Source: Corynebacterium canis
GTDB lineage: Bacteria > Actinomycetota > Actinomycetes > Mycobacteriales > Mycobacteriaceae
Reading direction: 5' to 3'
NCBI RefSeq assembly: GCF_030408595.1
Contig: NZ_CP047080.1
Location: 807,501 to 871,500 of the forward strand
Length of the DNA: 64,000 nucleotides
Shown: positions 9,520 through 18,460 of the stretch, one piece after another
Layout of the letters: each line of letters starts with the position of its first letter
Numbering within the stretch: position 1 is the first letter of the stretch
Translations under genes and position numbers: made by a program
Notes under the pieces: model-generated
The model's input: the letters and a program-made list of their open reading frames with translations, nothing else
What the model was told of the DNA's origin: nothing
Databases searched by the model: none

Positions 9520-9686
9520 GATCACGGGTTCGCGGGTCGGCGTCCGCGGTAAAAAGACCCCACGAATAAAGCTCAACCGCCGGAGTTTGGGCGCGCAGCC
9601 AGCGTGAAACCTTGGGCTTCCGCAACCTGAACCACCCAAGCAACGATCGAACTTTTTCGAACCACTGGCCCCGCTGAATCTGCCTC

Positions 9687-9761
9687 AGGCAGATCTAACA
9701 GGGCCGTTTTGCGTTCCTGCGGAAACGCCACCAGCTGACGGGTGGCATGTCGGATCTGCCT
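9687..9761. repeat. 75-bp terminal-inverted-repeat element, copy 6 (opposite orientation)
   Basis: It starts AGGCAGATCTAACA and ends TGTCGGATCTGCCT, again exactly 75 bp. Copies 5 and 6 also share flanking sequence (TTCGAACCA on one side and GGCGTCCGCGG/AGC on the other), so a unit larger than 75 bp was duplicated here. No coding gene is seen between 9342 and 9930. Confidence 0.8.
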
Positions 9762-9876
9762 GACCGAGGGGTTCGAGGGCCGGCGTCCGCAGCAAAACGA
9801 CAACGATGAAGCCCAACACATCCCCAGTGCGTCGTCGTACTGAACTGCGCAGGTTAGGGGCGCGGCGTCGATAAGC

Positions 9877-9906
9877 AAAAGGAAACCCCCTCAATGGATG
9901 AGGGGG
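9877..9906 (-). terminator. Terminator after the first acetate-type symporter
   Basis: CCCCCTC (9886-9892) pairs with GAGGGGG (9900-9906) across a 7-base loop. On the minus strand it is followed by TTTCCTTTT. It lies 25 bp beyond the stop of the symporter gene, in the right orientation. Confidence 0.7.
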
Positions 9907-9930
9907 GCGGGGTGAGCGAGCGGGGGAAAA

Positions 9931-11562
9931 TTAGTGCGAAACAGCCTTTTCCACACCGACGCCGGTCAGGGAGCGGACCTCCATCTCCGCTGCCTTGAGC
10001 GGGAAGTTGTCCGGCTTGCCGATCAGGGTGCCGATAATGCCGAGCAGGAAGCCGGCGGGGATGGCAATGATCGACGGGTTGGTGAGCGGGAACCACGCGA
10101 AGTCAGCGCTGGGGATCATGGCGGTTTCTGCGCCCGAGACGGCCGGGGAGAAGATGATCAGGATGATCGAGGTGAGCAGGCCGCCATAGATGGAGAACAG
10201 TGCGCCGGTGGTGTTAAAGCGCTTCCAGTAGAGGGAGAACAGGATGGTTGGCAGGTTTGCCGACGCCGCGATACCGAACGCCAGTGCAACGAGGAAGGCG
10301 ATGTTCTGGCCCATCGCTCCGATACCAAGGACGATCGCGAGGATGCCGATCACCACCACGGTGATGCGGGAGACGCGCACCTGCTCTTCTTCGGTGGCTT
10401 GCCCGTTGCGGAACACGGAGTTATAGAGGTCGTGGGCAACGGATGCGGAGGCGGTAATCGCCAGGCCGGCCACCACGGCGAGGATCGTAGCGAAAGCAAT
10501 TGCGGAAATGCAGGCCATGAAGATGGTGCCGCCGACGCGGGAGGACAGCAGGAGCACCGCGGAGTTCACGCCGCCCGGAGCTGCCTTGATCTGTTCGGGG
10601 CCAACCAGCGCTGCGGCGGCGTAGCCCATGACCACGGTGAGCAGGAAGAACAGCGCCACGATCGCGATGGTCCAGGTGACGGAGCGGCGCGCCTCGCGGG
10701 CGGTGGGCACGGTGTAGAAGCGCATCAGCACGTGCGGAAGACCGGAGGTGCCGAACACCAGTGCCATGCCGAGGGAGATGAAGTCGATCTTGGTGATGAT
10801 GTCTTTGCCGTACTTCTGGCCGGGGTTGAGGATGGCCTCGCCGCCGGGGTGGTTTGCAACCGCAGCTTCGAGGGTGGCGTTGAACCCGCCGCCGATTGCC
10901 CAGAAGGCGAGCAGCGAAATGATCAGGGAGCCGCCGACCAGGAGCACTGCCTTAATCATCTGCACATAGGTGGTGCCCTTCATGCCGCCGATCAGGACGT
11001 AGGCGATCATGAGCACGCCTACGATGGCGACGACGCCGGCTTGTGCGCCAGTGCCAGAGACGCCGAGGAGCAGGGCCACCAGGCCGCCAGCGCCGGCCAT
11101 TTGTGCGATGAGGTAGAACAGCGAGATCGTCAAGGTGGAGATCGCGGCGGCGGTGCGCACGGGGCGTTGCTTCAGGCGGAAGGACAACACGTCCGCCATG
11201 GTGAACTTACCGGTGTTACGCAGCGGTTCCGCGACGAGCACTAGGGCGACCAGCAGGGCGATCAGGAAGCCAACTGAGTACAGGAAGCCGTCGTAGCCGT
11301 AGAGCGCGATGGCGCCGGTGACGCCGAGGAAGGCCGCCGCAGAGAGGTAGTCGCCCGAGATAGCCAGGCCGTTTTGCCAACCGCTGAACGAGGCGCCGCC
11401 CGTGTAGAAGTCCGAACCTTTTTGCGAGGTTTGGCGGGTGGCGCGGATCACGATCGTCATCGTGGCGACGATAAACAGAACGAAGATCGCGATATTGAGG
11501 ATCGGGTTACCGGTTTCAACGGTGCCGCTTGCAGCGGCCAGCGTGGTGGTAGAGAGGTTCAT
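9931..11562 (-). CDS. Sodium:solute symporter, acetate/monocarboxylate type (MctC paralogue)
   Basis: This 543-aa SSS-family transporter has about 13 membrane helices. Family signatures include DFYTGGASFSG, GDYLSAAAFLG, GGMKGTTYVQM and SVAHDLYNSVF. Relatives (ActP, MctC) import acetate, propionate or pyruvate with a cation. The C-terminus ends EVRSLTGVGVEKAVSH as in corynebacterial MctC. It is clearly related to the gene at 38437, which looks like the true MctC orthologue; this copy differs in the ATRQTSQKGSDF segment and the 240-260 loop. Its start overlaps the DUF485 gene stop by 4 bases (ATGA), so the two are translationally coupled. Confidence 0.93.
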   Translation of the reverse strand: MNLSTTTLAAASGTVETGNPILNIAIFVLFIVATMTIVIRATRQTSQKGSDFYTGGASFSGWQNGLAISGDYLSAAAFLGVTGAIALYGYDGFLYSVGFLIALLVALVLVAEPLRNTGKFTMADVLSFRLKQRPVRTAAAISTLTISLFYLIAQMAGAGGLVALLLGVSGTGAQAGVVAIVGVLMIAYVLIGGMKGTTYVQMIKAVLLVGGSLIISLLAFWAIGGGFNATLEAAVANHPGGEAILNPGQKYGKDIITKIDFISLGMALVFGTSGLPHVLMRFYTVPTAREARRSVTWTIAIVALFFLLTVVMGYAAAALVGPEQIKAAPGGVNSAVLLLSSRVGGTIFMACISAIAFATILAVVAGLAITASASVAHDLYNSVFRNGQATEEEQVRVSRITVVVIGILAIVLGIGAMGQNIAFLVALAFGIAASANLPTILFSLYWKRFNTTGALFSIYGGLLTSIILIIFSPAVSGAETAMIPSADFAWFPLTNPSIIAIPAGFLLGIIGTLIGKPDNFPLKAAEMEVRSLTGVGVEKAVSH

Positions 11563-11900
11563 CGGGGGGACTCCATCTTGTCGCGGATCGCGGCGGTTGC
11601 AGGGTCGAGCTTGTTATCGGCGAATCGAACGTATGCCCAGGTAATAAGGCCAGCAGTTGCGAACTGGGCGAGGCCCAACACCATGCCAACATTGATCGCG
11701 CCCCAGACGCGCTGCTGGACAAAATCGGTCGCGAAGGTGGCGGTGATGATGTACCCGAGGTACCAGGCGAGGAACGCCACGCTCACAGGGAATGCGAAGT
11801 GGCGGAAAGTGCCGCGAAGCTCGGCGAACTCATCGCTGTTTGAGACTTCGAGGAATTCCTCTGGGGTGGGAACGTGCTTAGCACGTGTGGCGTCAGTCAT
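11559..11900 (-). CDS. DUF485 small membrane protein (MctB-like)
   Basis: This 113-aa protein has two membrane helices (about 45-68 and 80-103) and the DUF485 signature VWGAINVGMVLGLAQF. DUF485 proteins are usually encoded just before acetate symporters and are thought to help them; the mechanism is unknown. I chose ATG at 11900 (MTDATRAK) because GAGAGG sits 6 bases upstream on the minus strand; longer in-frame starts would read through the promoter region. It is coupled to the symporter by a 4-base overlap. Confidence 0.9.
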   Translation of the reverse strand: MTDATRAKHVPTPEEFLEVSNSDEFAELRGTFRHFAFPVSVAFLAWYLGYIITATFATDFVQQRVWGAINVGMVLGLAQFATAGLITWAYVRFADNKLDPATAAIRDKMESPR

Positions 11901-11988
11901 GTCTACCTCTCTCGGCAGGCTGATCGGGAGAGCTTGTCCTTTTTCATCGCTCTCGAGATTTGAAAGCTGCATCACGCTACGGTGACCT

Positions 11989-12004
11989 TGTGAGACATTA
12001 CACA
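11989..12004. promoter_or_regulatory. GlxR(CRP)-like site upstream of the first symporter operon
   Basis: TGTGAGACATTACACA matches the corynebacterial cAMP-receptor GlxR consensus TGTGA-N6-TCACA at 9 of 10 informative positions. It lies 89 bases before the DUF485 start. GlxR control of acetate genes is known in C. glutamicum; control here is inferred. Confidence 0.5.
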
Positions 12005-12022
12005 TAAACTTCGCGAACTTGT

Positions 12023-12096
12023 CACACTTTGCGCGTATCAGGCGAGAATCTCGGAGGAAAATCATTCGCAGGTTTGTGAAGTTCTTTGCAAAGTGG
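12023..12096. promoter_or_regulatory. RamB-like sites upstream of the first symporter operon
   Basis: ACACTTTGCGCG (12024-12035) and TTCTTTGCAAAGTGG (12082-12096) resemble the RamB core AACTTTGCAAA known from C. glutamicum acetate genes. The second contains the palindrome CTTTGCAAAG. The rest of the gap 11901-12234 holds only the two hairpins listed next. Confidence 0.35.
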
Positions 12097-12159
12097 CGTG
12101 GCTTCTGTGTGACTCGAGGTGGCGAAAAGGCAGCGTGGAGGTGGGGTAGACAATGCGAA

Positions 12160-12227
12160 AGTGCCGCCCTTTCCTGCGGAAAAAGCGGCACTGAAGTAGT
12201 TTTGCTCTTTACCCCCTAAAAGGGGGT
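12160..12227. terminator. Paired hairpins between rpf1 and the symporter operon
   Basis: AGTGCCGC (12160-12167) pairs with GCGGCACT (12185-12192), with an inner TTTCC/GGAAA stem. ACCCCCT (12211-12217) pairs with AGGGGGT (12221-12227), which is followed by TT on the plus strand. They lie just after the rpf1 stop and probably end its transcript, though neither has a long T-run on the minus strand. Confidence 0.5.
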
Positions 12228-12234
12228 TTGGGAA

Positions 12235-13040
<806 letters not shown>

Positions 13041-13331
13041 CCATAGACCGTAGCGGTTTATAACGAAATAGTCACGCAAAATGCCCAAAAAAGGTCTGTT
13101 GTCTGATTTTCCATCGGCAAAACCCCAGTTCACTCCTTGTTACATCGATTTTTGTGACATTGATTAATGTGTGTGCAAAACCATCTCGATGTCGTCGAAA
13201 TGTTGCTGCCGCACCTAGTGGGTACGGGGCGGGTATAGTTATTTGTCTGCCTTCCTAGTCGGTGGGAGGGCGGTTAACCAGGCGGTTTCAGGCCGCCATA
13301 CGATGTTGAAGTGGGAAGCGGTGAACCAAAC

Positions 13332-13721
13332 ATGCCGATCGGAAAAGTGAAGTGGTATGACGCCGAACGAGGCTTTGGCTTTGTTACAAACCCCGGTGAG
13401 GAAGACTGTTTTGTAGGAAAGCAGGTGCTGCCCAAAGGGGTGGAGGAATTGCATCCTGGCCAGCGAATCGAGTTCGATTTCGCGGCGGGGCGCAAAGGCC
13501 CGCAAGCGCTGCGGGTCAAAGTGTTAGATCAACCCCGGGTTTCCCGAAAGCCGCACCACAAATACAAGCCAGAACAATTGCACGGCATGATCCTCGATAT
13601 GGTGACCATCCTGGAGCAGAAGGTGCAGCCCGATCTTCGTGCGGGCCGCTACCCCGATAGGAAATCCGGACGCCAGGTTGCGGAGATCCTGCGTGCCGTG
13701 GCAAAGGAACTCGACGCTTAA
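13332..13721 (+). CDS. cspB: Cold-shock domain protein CspB
   Basis: The 129-aa product has an N-terminal cold-shock domain (1-65) with the RNA-binding strand motifs GKVKWYDAERGFGFV and DCFVGKQVL. A C-terminal helical extension of about 60 residues is typical of the longer actinobacterial CspB. It binds single-stranded nucleic acid. I chose ATG at 13332 because homologues begin MP(V/I)GxVKWYD; a GTG at 13311 is in frame. It is divergent from rpf1, which is a known corynebacterial arrangement. The region 13041-13331 between them holds promoters for both genes and nothing else I can identify. Confidence 0.93.
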   Translation: MPIGKVKWYDAERGFGFVTNPGEEDCFVGKQVLPKGVEELHPGQRIEFDFAAGRKGPQALRVKVLDQPRVSRKPHHKYKPEQLHGMILDMVTILEQKVQPDLRAGRYPDRKSGRQVAEILRAVAKELDA

Positions 13722-13743
13722 CCACAACACCACCACCACACTG

Positions 13744-13786
13744 ATGCGAAGGGCCGCCACAAAATAGGGCGGCCCTTCGCATGTTT
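13744..13786. terminator. Bidirectional terminator between cspB and the DUF2771 gene
   Basis: The perfect 15-bp stem ATGCGAAGGGCCGCC/GGCGGCCCTTCGCAT (13744-13758 with 13768-13782) has a 9-base loop. It sits between two convergent genes and can serve both. Confidence 0.9.
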
Positions 13787-13798
13787 GCACCAAGTTTC

Positions 13799-14296
13799 CT
13801 AGTGGTTGATTTTGAGCGACCACACCACCGCGTAGGGGGATTCCTCGCCCGCATCGTTGTGGCCGATCAATGCGGTGGACACCTCCACCACCGTGAGCTT
13901 CGCCCCGGCATCCGTCTGGGCGGCGATCTCCGCCTCGGTTTGCTCGTGGCCGGAGTGGAATTCCTCGTGGTTGGCCTCGGGATCATCGTAGATTTTTAGC
14001 AGCCGCCAGTCGTGGTCGTAAATATCTTTGGGCAGCGTGAGTTTCAGGGAATCCTGCACGGTGAGCTCCGGCACCGTTTCGCCCTCGCAAGTGGTGCCGA
14101 TCTCGCACACGCTAAACGGAGACACCTCAAGGGTTTCGCCGCCGCTGGAGGCGGTAATGGTGACATCCTTGGGTTCCTTCCCCGGGCGACTATTCCACCA
14201 TTGTTGGAATCCGATGGACGCCGCCACCACCAGCACGACCGCTGCGATGAGAATAAGGAATTGTCGTAAATTGGTGCGACTCCGTTTTGTGGCCAT
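13799..14296 (-). CDS. DUF2771-like membrane-anchored protein
   Basis: The 165-aa protein has an N-terminal membrane anchor (residues 11-32) and an extracytoplasmic beta-rich domain. Two Cys residues (SVCEIGTTCEG) could form a disulfide. It resembles DUF2771, a family of corynebacterial and mycobacterial surface proteins of unknown function. It follows the glutaminyl cyclase gene by 9 bp on the same strand, so the two are probably one operon. Confidence 0.75.
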   Translation of the reverse strand: MATKRSRTNLRQFLILIAAVVLVVAASIGFQQWWNSRPGKEPKDVTITASSGGETLEVSPFSVCEIGTTCEGETVPELTVQDSLKLTLPKDIYDHDWRLLKIYDDPEANHEEFHSGHEQTEAEIAAQTDAGAKLTVVEVSTALIGHNDAGEESPYAVVWSLKINH

Positions 14297-14305
14297 GTGC
14301 AGATC

Positions 14306-15094
14306 CTATCGTGCGGGGACGAATCGTACTTCGAATAATGTAGGCCAGCGTTTCCCGGTGATGTAAAACCGATCCGTGCCCGGGATATGTGCGATGCCAT
14401 TGAGCACATTATTGCGATCCGGCGCGGCCCCGCTATCCAACCCGGAGGCGTCGATGGTGCCGGTGACGTTGCCCGTCGCGACGTCGATACGCACGATCTC
14501 ATTGGTCATGAAACGGTTCGCATAGACGAGCCCATCGACGCACTCCAGTTCGTTCAGCTTGTCCACGGGCTCGCCGTCGCGCGTGACCTGGATGCGGTGC
14601 AGTTCGACAAAGTTTTCGGGGTCTATCTCGCGCAGCTGGGAGGTGCCGTCGGACATCACTAGGCGGTCGTCGAAGGAGCACAGGCCCCAGCCTTCGCCGG
14701 AGTAGGAGGCCCGCCCAACCTCCGAAAGCGTGTTCGGATCGCGCTTAAGGGCGGTGCCGTGGCGCCAGGTGAGCTGCCACACCGCATTACCGGAGTGCGT
14801 CACGCCCTCGCCGAAATAGTCCGCATCGAGCTCTTGTGCGTGCGATTCCTGGCCGCTCATGGCGCGATAATACACCCGCGAAGAGCCCTCCAAACCGGTG
14901 CTTACCAGCAGTTTATCGCCCACGAGCTCGAGGCCCTGGGTAAACGCGGTGGGGTCGAACTCATGGGTGGACACCACCTCAACGCGAAGCGCCTCCACCG
15001 GCGCAGAGGAAGACGTGGCGCAGCCGGTGAGCGGGCTGGCGAGGGCGACGATAACACAGGCGGATGACACGAAAATCCGGAACGACGAGCGCAT
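14306..15094 (-). CDS. Glutaminyl-peptide cyclotransferase lipoprotein
   Basis: The product is 262 aa. Residues 1-22 are a lipoprotein signal with lipobox LTGC. The rest is a five-bladed propeller-type glutamine cyclotransferase with FTQGLE, GEGWGLC, MSDGTSQLREID and NELECVDGLVYAN motifs. The family converts N-terminal glutamine to pyroglutamate; in bacteria the physiological substrate is mostly unknown. I chose ATG at 15094 so the lipoprotein signal begins at the start; longer in-frame starts would run into the divergent DUF3027 gene. Confidence 0.9.
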   Translation of the reverse strand: MRSSFRIFVSSACVIVALASPLTGCATSSSAPVEALRVEVVSTHEFDPTAFTQGLELVGDKLLVSTGLEGSSRVYYRAMSGQESHAQELDADYFGEGVTHSGNAVWQLTWRHGTALKRDPNTLSEVGRASYSGEGWGLCSFDDRLVMSDGTSQLREIDPENFVELHRIQVTRDGEPVDKLNELECVDGLVYANRFMTNEIVRIDVATGNVTGTIDASGLDSGAAPDRNNVLNGIAHIPGTDRFYITGKRWPTLFEVRFVPAR

Positions 15095-15131
15095 ATCACT
15101 ATCATGCCGCACGTAGGCGATAATAAACGAC

Positions 15132-15848
15132 GTGCCATCTCGTAGACGACGCAATCCTCTTCTTGAACCACCCGCCATTGCAATTGCGCGCACCGCTCTC
15201 GAAGAACTCGGGGAGGGCGAAATTGGCGAACACATTGGCGTAAGCAATATCGGCGCTAATTCGGCCACCCATCATTTTGTGGCCAATATGTCCGGCTATC
15301 GCGGCTGGGAATGGCACGTGGTTATCGCCTGCGCGTGCGGAAGCCGCAAGATCACGGTGAACGAATTGGCGTTGCTGCCGGGCGCCGAGGCCTTGCGCGC
15401 GCCGCAGTGGGTGCCCTACGCCGACCGCGTGCAGCCCGGGGACCTCGGCCCCAGCGACCAATTGCCCCCGCGTGCCGACGACCCGCGGCTTGCCGACGCC
15501 GCCGGACCCGACACCGTAACCGTTCCCGGCCATTGCTCCACGAAACAACTCACCAGCTATGGGTTGCATATCGCGCGCACCCGTTGGCAGCGCGGCGACT
15601 ATGGCCCGCATAGCGAATACGCCATGAAAGCGGCGTTGCAATGCGTCGATTGTGCGTTCTATCTGCCGGTCGGCGAGCCGGTGGGGCCATTATTCGGGGT
15701 GTGCGTAAACGAGTACTCCGCCGACGGGCACGTGGTGCATTCCAGCTATGGCTGCGGTGCACACACGGATACCCCGCCGGCGGAGATCCTCGGTCAGCCG
15801 ACCGCGGTGGCTTTTGATGACGAACAAACGATCGAAGTGTGGGGTTGA
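15132..15848 (+). CDS. DUF3027 family protein
   Basis: This 238-aa soluble protein of the actinobacterial DUF3027 family carries the typical EWHVVIACACG and ALQCVDCAFYLPV blocks with paired Cys residues that could bind metal. It starts with GTG at 15132, 37 bp from the divergent cyclotransferase start. Function is unknown. It ends one base before the convergent pabC stop. Confidence 0.85.
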   Translation: MPSRRRRNPLLEPPAIAIARTALEELGEGEIGEHIGVSNIGANSATHHFVANMSGYRGWEWHVVIACACGSRKITVNELALLPGAEALRAPQWVPYADRVQPGDLGPSDQLPPRADDPRLADAAGPDTVTVPGHCSTKQLTSYGLHIARTRWQRGDYGPHSEYAMKAALQCVDCAFYLPVGEPVGPLFGVCVNEYSADGHVVHSSYGCGAHTDTPPAEILGQPTAVAFDDEQTIEVWG

Positions 15849-15849
15849 C

Positions 15850-16524
15850 CTACACCTCTTCCGCCTGTTCCCACAGCCACGCATTGGCTTCCGCGATATC
15901 GGGGGCGGTGGGGCTGCTGGTCGCGGTTTCCAGCGCGCCGTATTCCATCCAGGCGGTCACCTTGCGGATCCCGGCGAAGGCGTTGACCAGCCAGAGTTCC
16001 CCGTCGCGCAGCTGATGCATGGCAAAACCGCTCACCGGACGCAGGGTGAAACCGTGCGCCTGGAGCAGGGGTAAAAGCTGGCCATTGGTGGTGGAGGGCA
16101 GAGCCCGCGGGTGCGTGCTCCACAGCACCGTATTGCCGTGGAACACCACCGGGGAGGTGAACACACCTTCGACGATGCTGCCGGCGTGGCGGAGCAGCCC
16201 CTCGTCGCAGCCGCGGCGTCGAGAAATATCCCGGCGGGTGGCCAGCCACCCTAAGTCCGGCCCTTTCACGGTGGGGAGTAGGCGTTGGTCTTTGTGGGCG
16301 TGAGCGTCGAGAACGATGTGGGGTTTGAAGGGTCGATCCGGCCGAATCACCACCTCAACCGAGGAGCCAGCCGCACGCACGATCGGATAGTGCGCACCGG
16401 GCCCGGCGGCGCGAAGTTCGGCACGGACACGGGCGAGTTGCTTTCCGTCGAGGCGCAGGCGCTGAAAGTGGCCGTTGAGGTTACGGACGCGGCCGTCGAC
16501 AAGCCGGAAGCTGGTGGTTCTCAT
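15850..16524 (-). CDS. pabC: Aminodeoxychorismate lyase-like class IV aminotransferase
   Basis: The 224-aa protein has the PLP fold-type IV pattern. The likely Schiff-base Lys is K87 (TVKGPDLG), followed by GCDEGLL, a VEGVFTSPVVF strand and LPSTTNGQLL. PabC releases p-aminobenzoate and pyruvate from aminodeoxychorismate. The assignment rests on its 4-base ATGA overlap with the aminodeoxychorismate synthase gene. On its own the short, somewhat diverged sequence could be another class IV aminotransferase. Confidence 0.8.
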   Translation of the reverse strand: MRTTSFRLVDGRVRNLNGHFQRLRLDGKQLARVRAELRAAGPGAHYPIVRAAGSSVEVVIRPDRPFKPHIVLDAHAHKDQRLLPTVKGPDLGWLATRRDISRRRGCDEGLLRHAGSIVEGVFTSPVVFHGNTVLWSTHPRALPSTTNGQLLPLLQAHGFTLRPVSGFAMHQLRDGELWLVNAFAGIRKVTAWMEYGALETATSSPTAPDIAEANAWLWEQAEEV

Positions 16525-18341
16525 TTTTCCTCTCCGAGCAACAACCGTAGCGGTAGCATCTTTACTAGCACCTCGTTGTACTCTTCTTCAGGGTCACTGA
16601 GCAGCGTAACTGCCCCACCAGCACCATAGGTTAATTTGCCGTCGATGTGTACCGCTGTGCGGATCAGAATACTAAAATCACAATCCCCGTTCGCCGACAC
16701 GTACCCCATCGAGCCGGAGTAGTAGCCGCGTGGCTGGCCTTCGATGTCCGCCAAAATGTCCATCGAACGTTGTTTCGGGGCGCCGGTCATGGAGCCGCCG
16801 GGGAACGCCGCCATTGCCGCCCGCACCCCGGGTACGCCGGGCGGTAGCACGCCGGTAATCGTGGACACCAGCTGATGCACCCACGCGAACGAATGTACGA
16901 CGCAGAGCTCGGGGACGTCGAGGGACCCCGGTACGCACGTGCGTGCGAGATCGTTGCGGAGCAGGTCCACGATCATCATGTTCTCCGCGCGGTCCTTTAG
17001 GCTGCCCGCCAGTTCCTCCGCATTCCGCACGTCCTGCGAGTCGTTCGCGCCGCGCGGCCGCGTGCCCTTGATTGGCGACGCCGTGACCACCCCGCCTTTC
17101 ACGGACAGGAACCGTTCCGGGGACGCGGAGAGGACCGCGACGTCGGGATGCAATACCAGGCCGGACATCGGCGCGGGGCAGGTGCTACGCAGGCGCAAAT
17201 ACAGGTCCAGCGGCGGTACGGTCACATGTGTGGTCGCGGAGGTGGTTAAGCAAAGCTCGTAGCTTTCGCCGCGTCGAATAAACTCTTGACAGCGGCGCAC
17301 CTTGTCGATGTACTCGTGCTTGGTATCCGTAAGCACCACCGGGCTATGCGACGGCGCGGGAGGCACCCGGTATTCCGGGGTCAGCGCGGGCAATTCGTAC
17401 GGATCATCGACCCTGGTAATGAGGTAGGTGCCCTGCTGGTCACGCTGCACCACAACGTCGGGGAGGATAAACCGCTCATTGTCCGCGATCTGGTCAATGC
17501 TGGCGCCATCCCAGCCGCCCGTGGCCTCATAGGTGATCGCGCCGAGCGCGCCGGGAATGAAATCCACCTTGGCGGGGCAACTATCGCTGCTGAGCCGGCC
17601 GGGCGGGATCTGCGCGAGGTGGACCGTCTGGGAACCCGCCGCCATCAGCGTGAACTCGCTGTCCAGCCACACCAGGTGGGGGAATTCCTTGGACCAGTGC
17701 CGGGCTAGGGCGGGGAAGTCCAGCGGCTCGATCAGCCGGCGGTGCCAGGTCTGTATGCCGCTTAGGCAACCGGTTGCCTCGATCAGGTTGCGCATGAGCC
17801 GCAGCCCATGGAACGTACCTATGGATTCCGGATGGAATTGCACCCCCCATTGGGGTGCATCCGTGCGGCGCAGGGCCATAATAGTGCCATCGTCCGCGCG
17901 GGCGAGGACTTCAAGTTGCGGCGTGGGTAAAGAAACATCCAAGGAGTGATATCGGACTACCTCCATTGGGGACGGTATATCCGCGAAAATCCCGGTTCCA
18001 TTGTGTACAACCTGGCTGGTGAGTCCGTGCATCGGTTTGTGCGCGCGCGCCACATTTGCCCCCGCGGCGAGCGCGATCGCCTGGTGGCCTAAACACACCC
18101 CAATCACCGGAGTTTCCGTCTGCGCGATTGCCAGCGCGGAACCGCCCAAATCCTCCGAAACCGCTGGGTGGCCGGGGCCCGGGGACACGATAACAAGGTC
18201 CGCGTGGGCGATTGCGGCCGCATCAAGTTCCGGCGAATTATTTGCCAGAATGCGCGGCCGAATTCCCACCGCGCGCCACACCAGATCCCCTAGAAGGTGG
18301 GTAAACGAATCGTGATTATCAATTAACAGGATGGAAGTCAC
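16521..18341 (-). CDS. pabAB: Aminodeoxychorismate synthase, PabA-PabB fusion
   Basis: In this 606-aa fusion, residues 1-190 are a class I glutamine amidotransferase with Cys83 (GVCLGHQ), His170 and Glu172 (FHPES). Residues 230-606 are the chorismate-binding domain with PIKGTRPRG, GGSMTGAPK and YYSGSMGY. The PIKGT form points to PabB rather than TrpE, which has PIAGT. Together they make aminodeoxychorismate for folate. The gene overlaps pabC by 4 bases. Such fusions are normal in corynebacteria. Confidence 0.95.
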   Translation of the reverse strand: MTSILLIDNHDSFTHLLGDLVWRAVGIRPRILANNSPELDAAAIAHADLVIVSPGPGHPAVSEDLGGSALAIAQTETPVIGVCLGHQAIALAAGANVARAHKPMHGLTSQVVHNGTGIFADIPSPMEVVRYHSLDVSLPTPQLEVLARADDGTIMALRRTDAPQWGVQFHPESIGTFHGLRLMRNLIEATGCLSGIQTWHRRLIEPLDFPALARHWSKEFPHLVWLDSEFTLMAAGSQTVHLAQIPPGRLSSDSCPAKVDFIPGALGAITYEATGGWDGASIDQIADNERFILPDVVVQRDQQGTYLITRVDDPYELPALTPEYRVPPAPSHSPVVLTDTKHEYIDKVRRCQEFIRRGESYELCLTTSATTHVTVPPLDLYLRLRSTCPAPMSGLVLHPDVAVLSASPERFLSVKGGVVTASPIKGTRPRGANDSQDVRNAEELAGSLKDRAENMMIVDLLRNDLARTCVPGSLDVPELCVVHSFAWVHQLVSTITGVLPPGVPGVRAAMAAFPGGSMTGAPKQRSMDILADIEGQPRGYYSGSMGYVSANGDCDFSILIRTAVHIDGKLTYGAGGAVTLLSDPEEEYNEVLVKMLPLRLLLGEEK

Positions 18342-18460
18342 AGCGTCTCCGATGCTGGAGAATAATGGAAAAAGAAGGCATTATTTGCCGTAAGCCTCCT
18401 ATGAGTGCCATTGTAACCGTGGCCCCTCATTGTTTACCGAGCCGTACGGAGAACTACATC

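Noticed and set aside
9934..11244. 436-residue plus-strand frame opposite the symporter
   Set aside because: Gly/Asp/His-rich shadow of a conserved membrane protein. The same pattern appears opposite mctC (39184-40119), the antiporter (41049-42261) and the helicase partner (6646-7794).
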